DNA of 52,506 bases from Thiorhodococcus drewsii AZ1 (GTDB lineage Bacteria > Pseudomonadota > Gammaproteobacteria > Chromatiales > Chromatiaceae), in the NCBI RefSeq assembly GCF_000224065.1, contig NZ_AFWT01000032.1:1-52506 (forward strand). The letters run 5' to 3'. This document shows, piece by piece, positions 34,019 through 44,150 of this stretch (position 1 is its first letter; each line of letters begins with the position of its first letter). Position numbers and translations under genes: made by a program. The notes beneath the pieces were generated by a model that saw only the letters and a list, made by a program, of their open reading frames with translations, was not told where the DNA came from and searched no databases.

Positions 34019-35311
34019 GTGAACATCGACGAATTGCTCACCATCGATCAGGCCCACGCCTGGCATCCCTACACCTCGACCATCGACCGAGACCCCGTCT
34101 ATCCGGTGCGCGCGGCGCACGGCTGCCGGTTGGAGCTCATGGACGGCCGTACCCTGATCGACGGCATGTCGTCCTGGTGGTGTGCCATTCACGGCTACAA
34201 CCACCCGGTTCTCAACCAGGCCGCGCGCGATCAACTCGAACGAATGTCGCACCTGATGTTCGGCGGACTGACCCACGAGCCGGCGATGCGTCTGGTTCGT
34301 TCGCTGGTCGACCTGACCCCCGAACCGCTTCAGCACGTCTTTTTGTGCGATTCCGGTTCGGTTTCGGTCGAGGTTGCGATCAAGATGGCGCTCCAGTTCT
34401 GGATCGCCTCGGGGCGGTCCGAGCGTCATCGCCTCATGACCATCCGCTCCGGCTACCACGGGGACACCTTCAACGCCATGTCGGTGTGCGATCCGGTGAC
34501 CGGAATGCACCATCTCTTCAGTCGGGTTTTGCCACGGCAGGTCTTCGCGCCCGCCCCAGACTGCCGTTTTGGTGAGACCTGTCCGCCGGATCGGATCGAG
34601 CCCTTCGCCGACTTGATCGAGCGACATCATCATGAGCTGGCCGCCGTCATCCTGGAACCCATCGTCCAGGGGGCGGGCGGGATGCGTTTTTACAGCGCCG
34701 ACTATCTCAGACAGGTCCGAGAGCTCTGCGATCGTTTCGAGGTGTTGCTGATCGCCGACGAGATCGCCACCGGATTCGGGCGCACCGGAAGGCTCTTCGC
34801 CTGCGAGCATGCCGGTATCTCGCCCGACATCATGACGGTTGGCAAGGCGCTCACCGGCGGCTATATGACTCTGGCGGCGACGCTCGCGACCGAGCGCGTT
34901 GCCCACACCATCTCCGCTGCGGAGCCGGGCGTCTTCATGCACGGCCCGACCTTCATGGGCAATCCGCTTGCCTGCGCGGTGGCCAATGCCAGTATCGACC
35001 TGCTGCTCTCGACGGATTGGGCCGCCAACATCGCTCGGATCGAACGGGGATTGGAGCAGGGGCTGTCATCCTGCCGTTCCTTGCCCGGCGTCGCCGAGGT
35101 GCGCGTTCTCGGTGGAATCGGCGCGGTCGAGATGGAACAACCGGTCGCGATGCGCGAGATCCAGCGCCGCTTCGTCGAGCACGGCGTCTGGGTACGTCCG
35201 TTTGGACGGCTGGTCTATCTGATGCCGCCCTACGTGGTCAGCGATGCAGAGCTCGCCGAGCTATGCTCGGCGGTGACTCAAGTACTCGGCGAAGCGCCCG
35301 ATCACAACTGA
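34019..35311 (+). CDS. bioA: adenosylmethionine-8-amino-7-oxononanoate aminotransferase BioA
   Basis: 430 residues, PLP enzyme of biotin synthesis that moves the amino group from S-adenosylmethionine to KAPA, giving DAPA. It opens [10 protein letters not shown], then [52 protein letters not shown] (PLP pocket), and the PLP lysine in [13 protein letters not shown] 34019 matches the family start. Other bio genes are absent here. Its 3' end overlaps the convergent sulfatase-fold gene by 10 bases. Confidence 0.96.
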   Translation: MNIDELLTIDQAHAWHPYTSTIDRDPVYPVRAAHGCRLELMDGRTLIDGMSSWWCAIHGYNHPVLNQAARDQLERMSHLMFGGLTHEPAMRLVRSLVDLTPEPLQHVFLCDSGSVSVEVAIKMALQFWIASGRSERHRLMTIRSGYHGDTFNAMSVCDPVTGMHHLFSRVLPRQVFAPAPDCRFGETCPPDRIEPFADLIERHHHELAAVILEPIVQGAGGMRFYSADYLRQVRELCDRFEVLLIADEIATGFGRTGRLFACEHAGISPDIMTVGKALTGGYMTLAATLATERVAHTISAAEPGVFMHGPTFMGNPLACAVANASIDLLLSTDWAANIARIERGLEQGLSSCRSLPGVAEVRVLGGIGAVEMEQPVAMREIQRRFVEHGVWVRPFGRLVYLMPPYVVSDAELAELCSAVTQVLGEAPDHN

Positions 35312-37185
35312 TCTGAGTGCTGGGCGGCGGTCCCGACCGACGCCTCGCGGAATCGGCCTCCAGGCGGATCGAGATCCTTCAGCGTGTGCTGTTCGCCGCT
35401 GAAGATGTCGGTTCGGAGCGTCTTGATCGCCTCGACCCAATGCGCGGAACGCTCGCATGCGGGATCCTTGGATTCTCCGTCCCGACAGACCTTGGTTTCC
35501 GTGTCCGCGAGCGTGACGTTTAGGCCGGGCAGGGGCCGAATGGGCGCCTTTTCGGGATCGCGATTCGCTAGATCCATGATGGAGGGGCGTCGATCGCCGA
35601 GCAGCTCGAGGAGCAGTGCGGGAATCTGAAAGGCAGGCACGTCGCCCAGCTTGACCGGACCGCGCTGGCCGTCGATCACGACCAGAGGGGTACGCACCAG
35701 GGTGCGCATCATGCTGTCGTCGAAGTCTCCCCGCTGCGACTTGAGGACCCCGGATTCGGTGTAGCCACCGAAATTCGGACCTAGCGCGGGCAAATGGTCG
35801 CCGAAGAGGACGATCACGCCATCCGGATCCTGTTGACGCAACTCCTTGAGGAAGGCCATGAGTTCGCGGGATTTGTAGTAGACCGTGTTGGCATAGGCCT
35901 CGACCGTTTCATGTCCGGGGGCGGCGTGGATGGCCTTGGGACGACGCTCGTTCAAGGGATAGTCCAAATGCCCGAAATAGGTCAGCACATAGTCGAACAG
36001 TGGCCGATTGTCCCGGAGTTCTGGCCCGATCTTCTCCAGCACCTGACGGTAGAGCGATGCATCGCTGAGGAAGTTGCGATTCATGTCGTCGCGCAGGAAA
36101 TCCCGATCCGACCAATAGGTTTGGATACCGATACGCTGATAGGCGTTGACGCGGTTCCAGAAGGATGCGGCGTTCGGATGGGAGGCCAGCGTGTGATAAC
36201 CCGCCTCGACCAGATGGGTCGGCAGACAGGGCGCCGAGCGTTTGAGACCCGTCTCGAAGAAGACGTTGTCCTCGGTCACCGGGAATCCGCACAGCACCTC
36301 GAATTCGGTATTGGCGGTGTAGCCGCCGAAGACGGGGGACAGCAGATGCGATTCGCCGCCAGCCCTCCACAGCGCGCGGAAGGCCGGGTCGAAGGGGTCG
36401 GCCGACAGCTTGGATGCGGTCAGCAGGGTCGGATCCCAGAAGGACTCGAGAACGATCATGTGAACGTTGCGTCGCCGGGTATCGCTCTGGGACGACACCT
36501 TGACGAAGTCAGACTTGGTCCCGTCCTCCACCACTGCGAATGCTTCGGTGACCTCGACCTGTGTGGGTGGAGCCACGCGACGCGAGAGGTTGCGCGCGGT
36601 CTCCTGCAACAGATGGAGAGGTAGGCCACGGGCCGCGAAGTTTCCGGGCTGATTCCAGACCGAGTTGCCTAAGTTCGCATCCAAGGCCCTGGTGATGGGC
36701 GCCGGCGCCAGCATGACCGCCGCGACGCCTGCGCCGAGCAGGCCGACATTGGCCCAGGACCAACCGCGCCGCCAGTCGATGGACCAGACGAGGAGGGCCA
36801 GAGGAACGGTGACCAGCGCGATGGCAGTGGCCAACTGCCAACCGTCGAGCAGCAGGAACATATTCCGCGCGGCGACGAAGTCGTCCGGCGCGACGGGCGC
36901 GCCCAGGATGGCAAGCTTCATGGCATTGCCGAAGGTCAGCGTGGTGAAGATCGCGGTGGCGGTCACCATGAAGCGCTGCAACGAGCGCGACATGCCGAAC
37001 AGCAGGGCACCGATCAATAGGTGCGTGCCCAGATCCCGGGCGTAGACCCAACTGTTTCTCAGCTCGATATCGAAGATCTGAGCCATGGCGATCTGGGCCG
37101 CGACATACCAGAGAACAACAAACAGCAGAGCACCTGCCCAAGGCAGAAGCCGACGAGCGAGAGGCGATCGAATGGATGATTTCAC
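35302..37185 (-). CDS. LtaS-like membrane phosphoglycerol/phosphoethanolamine transferase (sulfatase fold)
   Basis: 627 residues. The N-terminal third has about five membrane segments (14-36, 52-70, 72-95, 115-135, 145-165). The periplasmic sulfatase-like catalytic domain (about 240-520) has the metal ligand in IVLESFWDP (E247), the nucleophile block GYTANTEF (T290, as LtaS T300 in TxxxEF), HxxxxxFW, and FGDHLPALG. In Gram-negatives such enzymes decorate periplasmic glucans or lipids with phosphoglycerol, as OpgB does. The acceptor here is unknown. It is monocistronic, with an AT-rich leader near 37240. Confidence 0.88.
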   Translation of the reverse strand: MKSSIRSPLARRLLPWAGALLFVVLWYVAAQIAMAQIFDIELRNSWVYARDLGTHLLIGALLFGMSRSLQRFMVTATAIFTTLTFGNAMKLAILGAPVAPDDFVAARNMFLLLDGWQLATAIALVTVPLALLVWSIDWRRGWSWANVGLLGAGVAAVMLAPAPITRALDANLGNSVWNQPGNFAARGLPLHLLQETARNLSRRVAPPTQVEVTEAFAVVEDGTKSDFVKVSSQSDTRRRNVHMIVLESFWDPTLLTASKLSADPFDPAFRALWRAGGESHLLSPVFGGYTANTEFEVLCGFPVTEDNVFFETGLKRSAPCLPTHLVEAGYHTLASHPNAASFWNRVNAYQRIGIQTYWSDRDFLRDDMNRNFLSDASLYRQVLEKIGPELRDNRPLFDYVLTYFGHLDYPLNERRPKAIHAAPGHETVEAYANTVYYKSRELMAFLKELRQQDPDGVIVLFGDHLPALGPNFGGYTESGVLKSQRGDFDDSMMRTLVRTPLVVIDGQRGPVKLGDVPAFQIPALLLELLGDRRPSIMDLANRDPEKAPIRPLPGLNVTLADTETKVCRDGESKDPACERSAHWVEAIKTLRTDIFSGEQHTLKDLDPPGGRFREASVGTAAQHSDQL

Positions 37186-37403
37186 GTTGGCGAGTTAGGT
37201 GGCATGGGGAAAACCCCGGTACGCCAGAGACTAGCCGATTGTCATAAAAATGTCTTCGTTTTGTAATCTTATTTACGCATGATCGTAACAATTCCGCGCG
37301 CAGACTCAGGCGCAAGGCGCGCCGCCTCTAGGGGGTATGAAAGCCGAACGACTCGCCATGTGCGCCCCTCCCAGAAGAGGGGCGACGGCGAGATCAGGGT
37401 GGG

Positions 37404-38540
37404 TCAGGAGGCGGGCGGAGCCGCGAGGATCTCGTCCAAGATCTCCATGGCCCGATCGATGACGGAAAGCGGGGTGTGGAAATGCGGCGAGAAGCGGATC
37501 CCGCCACCGCGACAGGCGCACAGCACCTTGCGTTGCATGAGCGCGCGATAAAGCGGTTCTGCGGAGCGGTCCGGGACCCGGAAGCTGATGATTCCGGCCC
37601 GAAGAGCAGGATCCGACGGGGTCAGGAGTTCGAATCCGCGCCGATCGATCGCCTCGATCAGATGGTTGGTGCATTCCTGAACTCGGGTCCAGATGGTCTC
37701 CGGGCCGAGTTCCTCGATCAGCGAAAGGCTCGCCTCCAATGCATGGATTCCGAGTAGGTTGGGACTTCCGCATTCGAACCGGCGGGCGCTCTCGGCGGGC
37801 ACCCAATCGACCTGGTCGAAATCGCCGACCTGCTCGACCATGTGCCAGCCGAATTGACGTAGCGTCAAGGTTTCGCGCAGCTCGGGGCGGACGTAGAGAA
37901 GTGCCAGTCCCTCAGGACCCAGTAGCCATTTATGTCCGTCGGCAACCAGAAAATCCGTCTGAAAGCGTTGGACATCGCAGGGAAGGACGCCCAATCCCTG
38001 AATGGCATCGACACAGAAGAGAATCCCCTTGGCGCGACAATAGGTCCCTAGCCGTTCGAGGTCGAGTCGACGCCCGGATGCATACTGGACCCAGCTGACG
38101 GCGAGCAGACGGGTCTCGTCGTCGCACAGCGCCATGAGATCCGCTTCGGGATCACTGGAGGCATCCAGATCCAGCCCGCGCCACTCGACACCCTGCGTAG
38201 CGAGCGATTCCCACACGATCCGATTCGACGGAAATTCCTGCTGGATTCCGACGATGTTCTGGCCGTCGCGCCAGACGATGCCATGGGCGATGACCGAAAG
38301 GGCCTCCGAGGTGTTCTTCGCCAGCGCGATGTCCGCCGGAGACACAGCGCCGATGAGCCTCGCCAGACGCTCGCGCAATCGCTGCTCCACCTCCAGCCAT
38401 TGTGGATAGGCGAGGGATCCCGCGTGTGCATTCTCTTCTGCGAATCGGGCGACCACCTCGGCCGTCCGCCGAGGCCATGGCCCGACGGCGGCGTGATTGA
38501 GGTGGCAGAGCTCGGGATCGAGCGTGAAATCCTCGCTCAT
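37404..38540 (-). CDS. class V aminotransferase (cysteine desulfurase / isopenicillin epimerase-like)
   Basis: 378 residues, PLP-dependent fold type I. Visible are LNHAAVGPWPRR at the start, NTSEALSVIAHG, QEFPSNRIVWESL, LAVSWVQYASGRRLDLERLG, D178 in FCVDAIQGLG, and the PLP lysine K204 in ADGHKWLLGPEGLALLY. The active-site cysteine loop of true IscS desulfurases is not obvious, so the reaction is open: desulfurase, epimerase or kynureninase-like. ATG 38540 overlaps the stop of the L,D-transpeptidase gene by four bases, so translation is coupled. Confidence 0.88.
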   Translation of the reverse strand: MSEDFTLDPELCHLNHAAVGPWPRRTAEVVARFAEENAHAGSLAYPQWLEVEQRLRERLARLIGAVSPADIALAKNTSEALSVIAHGIVWRDGQNIVGIQQEFPSNRIVWESLATQGVEWRGLDLDASSDPEADLMALCDDETRLLAVSWVQYASGRRLDLERLGTYCRAKGILFCVDAIQGLGVLPCDVQRFQTDFLVADGHKWLLGPEGLALLYVRPELRETLTLRQFGWHMVEQVGDFDQVDWVPAESARRFECGSPNLLGIHALEASLSLIEELGPETIWTRVQECTNHLIEAIDRRGFELLTPSDPALRAGIISFRVPDRSAEPLYRALMQRKVLCACRGGGIRFSPHFHTPLSVIDRAMEILDEILAAPPAS

Positions 38541-39886
38541 CCTTCTTGTTGCTCCGCTGCTGGGGGCTGCTCAGGCGCGGCGGCCGGTGGCTCAGTCGGA
38601 GCCGGAGCCGCTGTCGGCGCGGGCGCAGACGGCTCGGCTGCCGGTTGATCCGATTTGACCTCGGGCTTGGGTTGCTCTGGCTGAGGTGCCTCAGGTGGGG
38701 TCGGGCTCGTAGCCGCGTTCGCGGGCGCCGGCTCGGAGGGCGCTTCGGGCGGCGTGCTCGGCGTGGGCTGTTGCTGCGGCGGCGAGACGACCTCCGGCGT
38801 GGTGGTCACGGGCTCGGGGGGCGGAGTGGTCGTCGCCTGTTCCGGCTTGGGAAGCTGCGGTGTCACGGGTTGGGCCGGCGGGGTTGCGGTGGCCGGCTGC
38901 GTCACGACCGGCGTATCGGTAACCTTCGGCGTTTCTGGCGCACGCGGAGTCTCCGCCGAGTCCGCGGTCATGGTTTCGGTCGCCGGAGCAGGTGCCGGTT
39001 CGGTCCGTATCTTGGTCTCGCGCGGCTCCGAGGCCGGCGTGCCAGGGCTCGCCGAGGCGTCCTTGACCTCGGCGGTTGCCGCCTTGGCTGCAGCAGCGGC
39101 CTCGCGCTCCTGCGCGGCCTGTTTGGCGGCCAGTCGGCGTTGTTCGGCCGCGCGCTGTTTGGCGGCGATCGCCCTCTGCTTCTCCATGTAATCGCCGTAG
39201 CTCGGCCCCTTGCCCTCGATCGTGACCGGGGTGCCGTTGGGGACGTGTGCGAACAGGACCGGTGCCAGCTTGCTCGGCATGCGAATACAGCCGTGCGAGG
39301 CCGCGCGACCCGGACGCGGAATGGGGCCGGCGTGCAGACCGACGCCATCATTCGTTAGACGCATGAAATAGGGCATCTTGGCGCCCTCGAAGCGGGCACC
39401 GCTAGGAATCGGGTCGCGTCCAACCTTGACGTTGGAGCGGATCACCTTACCGCCCGATCCATAGACCTTGCCGTAGAGGTTGGAGCGCTTGTTCTCCACC
39501 TTCTCGATGACCTCGAAGTTACCGGTCGGGGTGGGGTGCTTGGAGACGCCGGTCGCCACGGTGCTCCAGCCGACTTCGTCATTTCCAGAATAGAATGTCG
39601 CCTTCTGTTCGTTTGTATTGACGACGATGCGTGTCACCTGACGCCCTTCGCCGTTCCACTCATAGAGCTCGGTCTTTTTGAGCTTGGGCTCGGGCTTCTC
39701 CTTGGTGGGAGGAAGCGGTGGCAAGGGTTCCGGTTGCCCAGACTGTGCGGTGTCGGGCTTGGGTTCTGGTTTGGCCATCATCTTGGCGAGCCCGTCGCAT
39801 CCGCTGAGATTCACGAGGAGCACTGCCCCGAATGTGATCTTGAGTGCGCCCAGAGCGAGAGAGAGGGTCTGCGTTCTGTCATTCAT
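38537..39886 (-). CDS. L,D-transpeptidase lipoprotein with long Pro/Ala/Glu-rich tail
   Basis: 449 residues. The N-terminus has a lipobox ending LSGC (C30), so it is a lipoprotein. A YkuD domain (about 80-230) has GVGLHAGPIPRPGRAASHGCIRM with the catalytic His and Cys, which links or unlinks peptidoglycan meso-DAP or anchors proteins. From about 240 an Ala/Lys/Arg-rich coiled coil (KQRAAEQRRLAAKQAAQERE) is followed by some 190 low-complexity residues rich in Pro, Ala, Thr, Glu. The tail probably spans the periplasm or wall. It heads a two-gene operon with the class V aminotransferase. Confidence 0.9.
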   Translation of the reverse strand: MNDRTQTLSLALGALKITFGAVLLVNLSGCDGLAKMMAKPEPKPDTAQSGQPEPLPPLPPTKEKPEPKLKKTELYEWNGEGRQVTRIVVNTNEQKATFYSGNDEVGWSTVATGVSKHPTPTGNFEVIEKVENKRSNLYGKVYGSGGKVIRSNVKVGRDPIPSGARFEGAKMPYFMRLTNDGVGLHAGPIPRPGRAASHGCIRMPSKLAPVLFAHVPNGTPVTIEGKGPSYGDYMEKQRAIAAKQRAAEQRRLAAKQAAQEREAAAAAKAATAEVKDASASPGTPASEPRETKIRTEPAPAPATETMTADSAETPRAPETPKVTDTPVVTQPATATPPAQPVTPQLPKPEQATTTPPPEPVTTTPEVVSPPQQQPTPSTPPEAPSEPAPANAATSPTPPEAPQPEQPKPEVKSDQPAAEPSAPAPTAAPAPTEPPAAAPEQPPAAEQQEG

Positions 39887-40279
39887 GTGTTTCTGATTCC
39901 CAGGATAGCCGGCACCCTGATCCTATTTGTGTTTTCCCGACGGACTAGGATAACCCGCGAATGCCTCAAGGGCACGCATGACTCCTGTGTTCTCCTTCGT
40001 CCAGGAGATGCCGCGTTGCAAAAAACCATCGGGGCCGAGCCGAGTGCCCATGCGGCGATCAGGTCGCATCACGACCATCAGGCATCTGGCACTGCGCTGG
40101 ATATCTGAAGATTGAGAATCCTGGATGGATCTTCGGGTTCCAATACCCGATTAACCATGTGGAGTATCGAAACAGGGCGGTTGGCGGTTTGCATCGCCGA
40201 TTCGGACGGGCCGTAGAGTGGCGTAAGCGTGGATCCCAGGGGCCGGGCGACCCCTGATTCTGCCGGATAGGTTTTGCGG
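39887..40279. other. 393-bp intergenic region, no supported gene
   Basis: It separates the divergent-looking ends of the L,D-transpeptidase (start at 39886) and the nucleotidyltransferase (stop at 40280), both on the minus strand. A 6-bp hairpin CAGGGG/CCCCTG at 40237-40256 could end the upstream operon. The rest should hold the L,D-transpeptidase promoter. No protein-like frame was seen. Confidence 0.55.
40237..40256 (-). terminator. possible terminator after nucleotidyltransferase gene
   Basis: Perfect 6-bp GC stem CAGGGG/CCCCTG with an 8-base loop, 24 bases beyond the stop of the minus-strand gene. No T-run; weak. Confidence 0.3.
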
Positions 40280-41398
40280 TCAGTCCTTCAATGCGCTAGA
40301 GGTTGCGACGAAACGGTCCACATAGCTTTCGACTTTCTCGAGTAGTTCGGAGCAGAACTCGATGCGTTGTCCGATCGCCGTCGGCGATTCGAGCCCTAAA
40401 GCCTGGAGGAAATGCATCAGGCGTGCGCCATAGACGGGGCGTTCCTCGGGCGTTCCGTCCTGCTGAATCGCCAGGGTCGAGATCATGAAGAAGAGCGCGA
40501 TCCAGAACAGCGACTCGCGATGCGCCCCTTCCTCGATCATCTCCAGCGTGCCGCGTTTCAGATAGTCGCGGATGCATGGATCGAGCTTCCATTCGAATGG
40601 AACCGGGCTGCGCTTGACCTCGATCGCCCGATCGAAGGCCTGGAGACATTGATCGAGAAAGCGCCGCGCCTCGTGTTCGGAGATCCGCTCCACGCCGAAG
40701 GCGGTGAGAATCTCTTCATAGAGCGCCAATTCCTCCGGCGTCGAGAGCAACGCCCTCAAGTTAGCTAGGGTGCGCCGGTGCGTGGGCGGATTCAGATGGG
40801 CAACCGTGATGCTTTCGCTGCAGTGCATGATGAATTCGCCCAGCGTGTGAACCGCCTCGGCGGGGTTGGCCGCCTGACGCATGGCGTCCAACGCCGAACG
40901 CGCGCAGCGAACGCCGTCCTCGGTGCGGATCTTGACCCAGCGCCGCCCGGAAAACTCGGCTGCGACCCGCCGATGGATGTCGTTCAGATAGCCATCGGGG
41001 TCCACCAGAATGCTGTTTTTCTCCAGATTGCAGGCCATGCCGGGCAGGGCCAGGATGGCGTCGGCGCTGGCGTAGCGCGCGCTTGAGGAGAGGATGCATT
41101 CCAGGACATACCCCTCTTGCTCGATCTCCTCGATCTCCTGGTACTCGACTCGGTCCAGCACGATGGCAATATCGACGTCGCAGTAGGTCGGAAAGAGTGC
41201 GTCGCGATCCGAGTGGATGATGGATCCGACCAGGTGTGCGCCTCGGAATCCCGGTGTGCCGAGATACTGAGACTCGACATAGTGCTTCGCCAGCGCAATG
41301 ACCTCGCCGGTCGTCTTCGCGATCGGGACTTCTAGGCCGCTGTCTTCTCCAGGACGTTGGTCTGCGGATGCTTGTTCACGTAGGACTTGGGCGGCCAT
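40280..41398 (-). CDS. nucleotidyltransferase-fold protein
   Basis: About 372 residues. Near 56-80 it reads HLVGSIIHSDRDALFPTYCDVDIAIVLD: the GS...DxD pattern of the polymerase-beta/antibiotic nucleotidyltransferase fold (G58-S59, D74, D76). A long alpha-helical C-terminal part follows (about 190-372) with one hydrophobic stretch (FWIALFFMISTLAI). The start at ATG 41398 lies 67 bases inside the hydrolase gene and is supported by GGAG seven bases upstream; no nearer ATG, GTG or TTG is in frame. Substrate unknown. It is the third gene of an exporter-hydrolase operon, so it may modify a small molecule handled by that operon (inference). Confidence 0.75.
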   Translation of the reverse strand: MAAQVLREQASADQRPGEDSGLEVPIAKTTGEVIALAKHYVESQYLGTPGFRGAHLVGSIIHSDRDALFPTYCDVDIAIVLDRVEYQEIEEIEQEGYVLECILSSSARYASADAILALPGMACNLEKNSILVDPDGYLNDIHRRVAAEFSGRRWVKIRTEDGVRCARSALDAMRQAANPAEAVHTLGEFIMHCSESITVAHLNPPTHRRTLANLRALLSTPEELALYEEILTAFGVERISEHEARRFLDQCLQAFDRAIEVKRSPVPFEWKLDPCIRDYLKRGTLEMIEEGAHRESLFWIALFFMISTLAIQQDGTPEERPVYGARLMHFLQALGLESPTAIGQRIEFCSELLEKVESYVDRFVATSSALKD

Positions 41399-42474
41399 TC
41401 GAGATCTCCGTTGAGGATGTAGATGACGATCCAGCTGGCAAGTTCGGATTCGTAATCGACGAAGGGATTGTGCGCGGTGTCGTCGAAGCGGTGACTGCGA
41501 TGGGGGATGTTCAGGCTTTCGATGTGCTGACGGATCTTGTTGCTGTCGACGGTCAGATCCTGGGTGCCGAAGAGCAGGTCGAAGGTCTGGAATTGCGCCT
41601 GGGCGAAGTCGACACGCGACTGGAGCTTCATGATGTTGAAGACCCCGCGCACCGGTGCGACCGGATACTGGAAGTAGCGCGTTGCCGCGTCGTCGAGCAG
41701 GACGTCGTTCGCGGTGGAGCGCCCCTTGCGGCGCAGCTTGGGCAGAAAGGGCACCATCCAGGCGATCAGCCGTGCCGAGACCTGCGAGTGCCCGAGGAAG
41801 CGGTAGAGCCGTTGGGCTGGATCCGGGAAGATCGCGGGCGCGGCGACGATCAGGTGCTTCACCGGGCGTATCTGCGACAGATAGACCGCCAGCAGACCGC
41901 CGAGCGAATGGCCAATGACACTGATCTCCTCGTACTGGCTGCTCAGCAGGTCGTAGAGTTCGGTCAACTGACGGACCCAATCCTCTTCGCGCAGGCTGAA
42001 GAGCAGGTCGTGACGGATGAGTCCGAAGCCGACGATTAGCGGGGCATGGAAATCGATTTCGTTGTCCTTCAGCTCCTTGGCGATGTGATCGAAGATCATC
42101 GGCGAGGAGGTGAATCCGTGCAGCAGAATCACCACGTGCGGCTTCTTCGGCTGACAGGAATGGCTCATCGGTTGGCAGTCGAGAATGGTATTGGTGTCTC
42201 GCACCGAGCCGAAACCCTGCTGCGGATTGTTGATTTTCCACAATCCATAGGTGAGGAGCCCGAGCCGTAGCGTAACGGCTACCAGCACCAGGATGCCGGC
42301 CACCTCGAAAAGATCCATGACCCAGGAATCGGTATCGTTCGGGATGTCGGTGAAGAGCAGTACCACCAGCGCCAACAGGACCGCATAGAGCGGAAAGGCG
42401 GTGGTGATGTAATAGTAGAGGCGCTTGCGCCGCGAGAGACGGTCGCCGACGAGATGGAGGGGTGGTCTATCCAT
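41332..42474 (-). CDS. membrane-anchored alpha/beta hydrolase (S33-like esterase/lipase)
   Basis: 380 residues. Two membrane segments at about 24-43 and 52-74 anchor it. The hydrolase domain (about 110-360) has the oxyanion motif HVVILLHGFTSSP (118-121), nucleophile elbow VIGHSLGG (S190), an Asp near LLFGTQDLTVD, and a His in DDTAHNPFVDYESE. ATG 42474 has AGGAG eight bases upstream and lies 13 bases after the MFS stop. It is transcribed with the MFS gene and overlaps the next gene. Substrate unknown. Confidence 0.85.
   Translation of the reverse strand: MDRPPLHLVGDRLSRRKRLYYYITTAFPLYAVLLALVVLLFTDIPNDTDSWVMDLFEVAGILVLVAVTLRLGLLTYGLWKINNPQQGFGSVRDTNTILDCQPMSHSCQPKKPHVVILLHGFTSSPMIFDHIAKELKDNEIDFHAPLIVGFGLIRHDLLFSLREEDWVRQLTELYDLLSSQYEEISVIGHSLGGLLAVYLSQIRPVKHLIVAAPAIFPDPAQRLYRFLGHSQVSARLIAWMVPFLPKLRRKGRSTANDVLLDDAATRYFQYPVAPVRGVFNIMKLQSRVDFAQAQFQTFDLLFGTQDLTVDSNKIRQHIESLNIPHRSHRFDDTAHNPFVDYESELASWIVIYILNGDLEWPPKSYVNKHPQTNVLEKTAA
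41406..41409 (-). promoter_or_regulatory. ribosome binding site that sets the nucleotidyltransferase start
   Basis: GGAG on the minus strand, seven bases before ATG 41398, inside the hydrolase coding region. It supports translation start within the upstream gene. Confidence 0.6.
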
Positions 42475-42487
42475 TGCCTTGCTCCTT

Positions 42488-43957
42488 TCAGGACACTGCT
42501 GGAGAAAGGTTCTTGCGCATCCAGCCGATCGCGGAGAGTAGAACCAGGCTGAGCCCGCCCACACCGAACAACAGCATCAGCGCATCCGGCGGGAAGCCTT
42601 CGCCGAGCGCACCTTGCGACGCATCCTGTCCCTGCAGCCCCCAGACGCCGACCAGGTCGGCGGCCAGGGTCGAGCCGAGCGCGGTGCCTGCCATGAGGGT
42701 CACCGATTGCAGACTGGAGACCGTGCCCCAGCGATTCGGCTGAACGCTGTGCAAACAGCTGTTGGTGTTGGCGGCGCTGAAGAACACGCTGCCGGATCCG
42801 CTGATGAACTGTCCGACGATGAGCGCGCCTAGAACGAAGCCGAAGCTCTCGGCGGTGACGACCGGAGGCAGGAAGGCATAGGCGCATATGGCCACGGCCA
42901 TCGCGGTGATGCCGATGCGCGAGATTTGCTGCATCCCGTAACGATCGGACCAGCCCCCGGCGAAGGGGCCCAGCAGACCCATGGCGATAGCGCCCGTGCT
43001 CAGCGCCAGTCCGGCCTGGAACGGCGAGAGAGCCAGGGTGTATTGCAGATAGAAGGGGATGATGAAGTTCACCGACCCCATCACCACGCGGATGGTGAAG
43101 GCGTTGGAGAAGTTATAGGCGAGCGGTGCCGTTTTGAGCAGGTGCAGGTTGAGGAAGGATTCGGTCGATCCAAGCTCGTGCGTGAGCCAGTGACGGATGG
43201 CGAAAACGGTCGCGACGACCAGTGCCAGATTGGTCCAAAGCTCGAAATCGCCCTGTTCGAGCAGATTCGAAACGGTGAAGACCAGAAGTCCCAAGGCAGC
43301 GCCCGCCCAGACGAGACCCTTCCAGTCGAAAGAAATCTGCTCCAGTTTCTGAAGCCCCAGATCCTTCGCCCGCAGATGACGCAGCCCGAGCGCGATCATG
43401 ATGATGCCGAAGGGCAGGTTGATGAGGAAGATGGAGCGCCAGCCCCACAGATGGATGAGGATACCGCCCGCCGCGAGTCCCACCAGGATACCCACGGCGA
43501 AGGTCGACCCGCTCAGACCCAGTGCGCGTCCATGCAGGCGCCGGGGAAAGGCCGCTAGCATGATTACCTTGTCCAGCGCGAGAATGATGGAGGCACCGAG
43601 CGCTGCCATGACGCGCAGGAGGATGAGTAGCGTCAGGTTCTCGGCCAGCCCGCAGGCGACGGAGCCGATGGTGAACAGCAGCTGACCGATGATGTAGACG
43701 CGGACGACACCGAACCGCCGCCCCAGATAGGCGGCCGTCGGTAGCGCCAATGCGGCCGTCGCGGTGTAGGCGACCGCTACCCATTTGATGGTATCGAGCG
43801 AGGTGCCGAACTCTTCGCGGATGACCGGCAGGGCCAGATTGACCACGCCGCTATCGAAGGTACACATGAAGATGCCGATCTGGCCCATGACGAGCAGCAG
43901 CCATTTGTTGGCCAATCCGTCATGGTTCCCGGCAGACTGTGTGGAGGAGTCTGTCAT
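42488..43957 (-). CDS. MFS transporter, DHA2 (EmrB/QacA) type
   Basis: 489 residues with about 14 membrane segments. Motif A-like YLGRRFGVVR follows the second segment, FDSGVVNLALPVIREEF is the first-segment family block, and GSGSVFFSAANTN lies near the end. DHA2 proteins export drugs or metabolites with a proton gradient; no EmrA partner is nearby. It heads the operon MFS-hydrolase-nucleotidyltransferase. The 193 bases upstream, to 44150, hold its promoter. Confidence 0.92.
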   Translation of the reverse strand: MTDSSTQSAGNHDGLANKWLLLVMGQIGIFMCTFDSGVVNLALPVIREEFGTSLDTIKWVAVAYTATAALALPTAAYLGRRFGVVRVYIIGQLLFTIGSVACGLAENLTLLILLRVMAALGASIILALDKVIMLAAFPRRLHGRALGLSGSTFAVGILVGLAAGGILIHLWGWRSIFLINLPFGIIMIALGLRHLRAKDLGLQKLEQISFDWKGLVWAGAALGLLVFTVSNLLEQGDFELWTNLALVVATVFAIRHWLTHELGSTESFLNLHLLKTAPLAYNFSNAFTIRVVMGSVNFIIPFYLQYTLALSPFQAGLALSTGAIAMGLLGPFAGGWSDRYGMQQISRIGITAMAVAICAYAFLPPVVTAESFGFVLGALIVGQFISGSGSVFFSAANTNSCLHSVQPNRWGTVSSLQSVTLMAGTALGSTLAADLVGVWGLQGQDASQGALGEGFPPDALMLLFGVGGLSLVLLSAIGWMRKNLSPAVS

Positions 43958-44150
43958 TGTTGCCCCAGCATTTTATTGTCGTTGTTGGGCCGAAACGCCG
44001 TTCCTTGAGCGGTTTGAGCGTTTTTTCGCGGAAACGGAACCGATGCTAGTCGAGTGAGCGCACTGGATCTGTGACGCGGTTGGCGGCTTGAAGTGTGTCG
44101 CCGATGGGGTACGGTCCGATTGGACGAGTTGGACGAGAGCAGGGAAGGGT

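Noticed and set aside
38546-39358. Long Arg/Gly-rich plus-strand frame
   Set aside because: Antisense shadow of the low-complexity L,D-transpeptidase tail.
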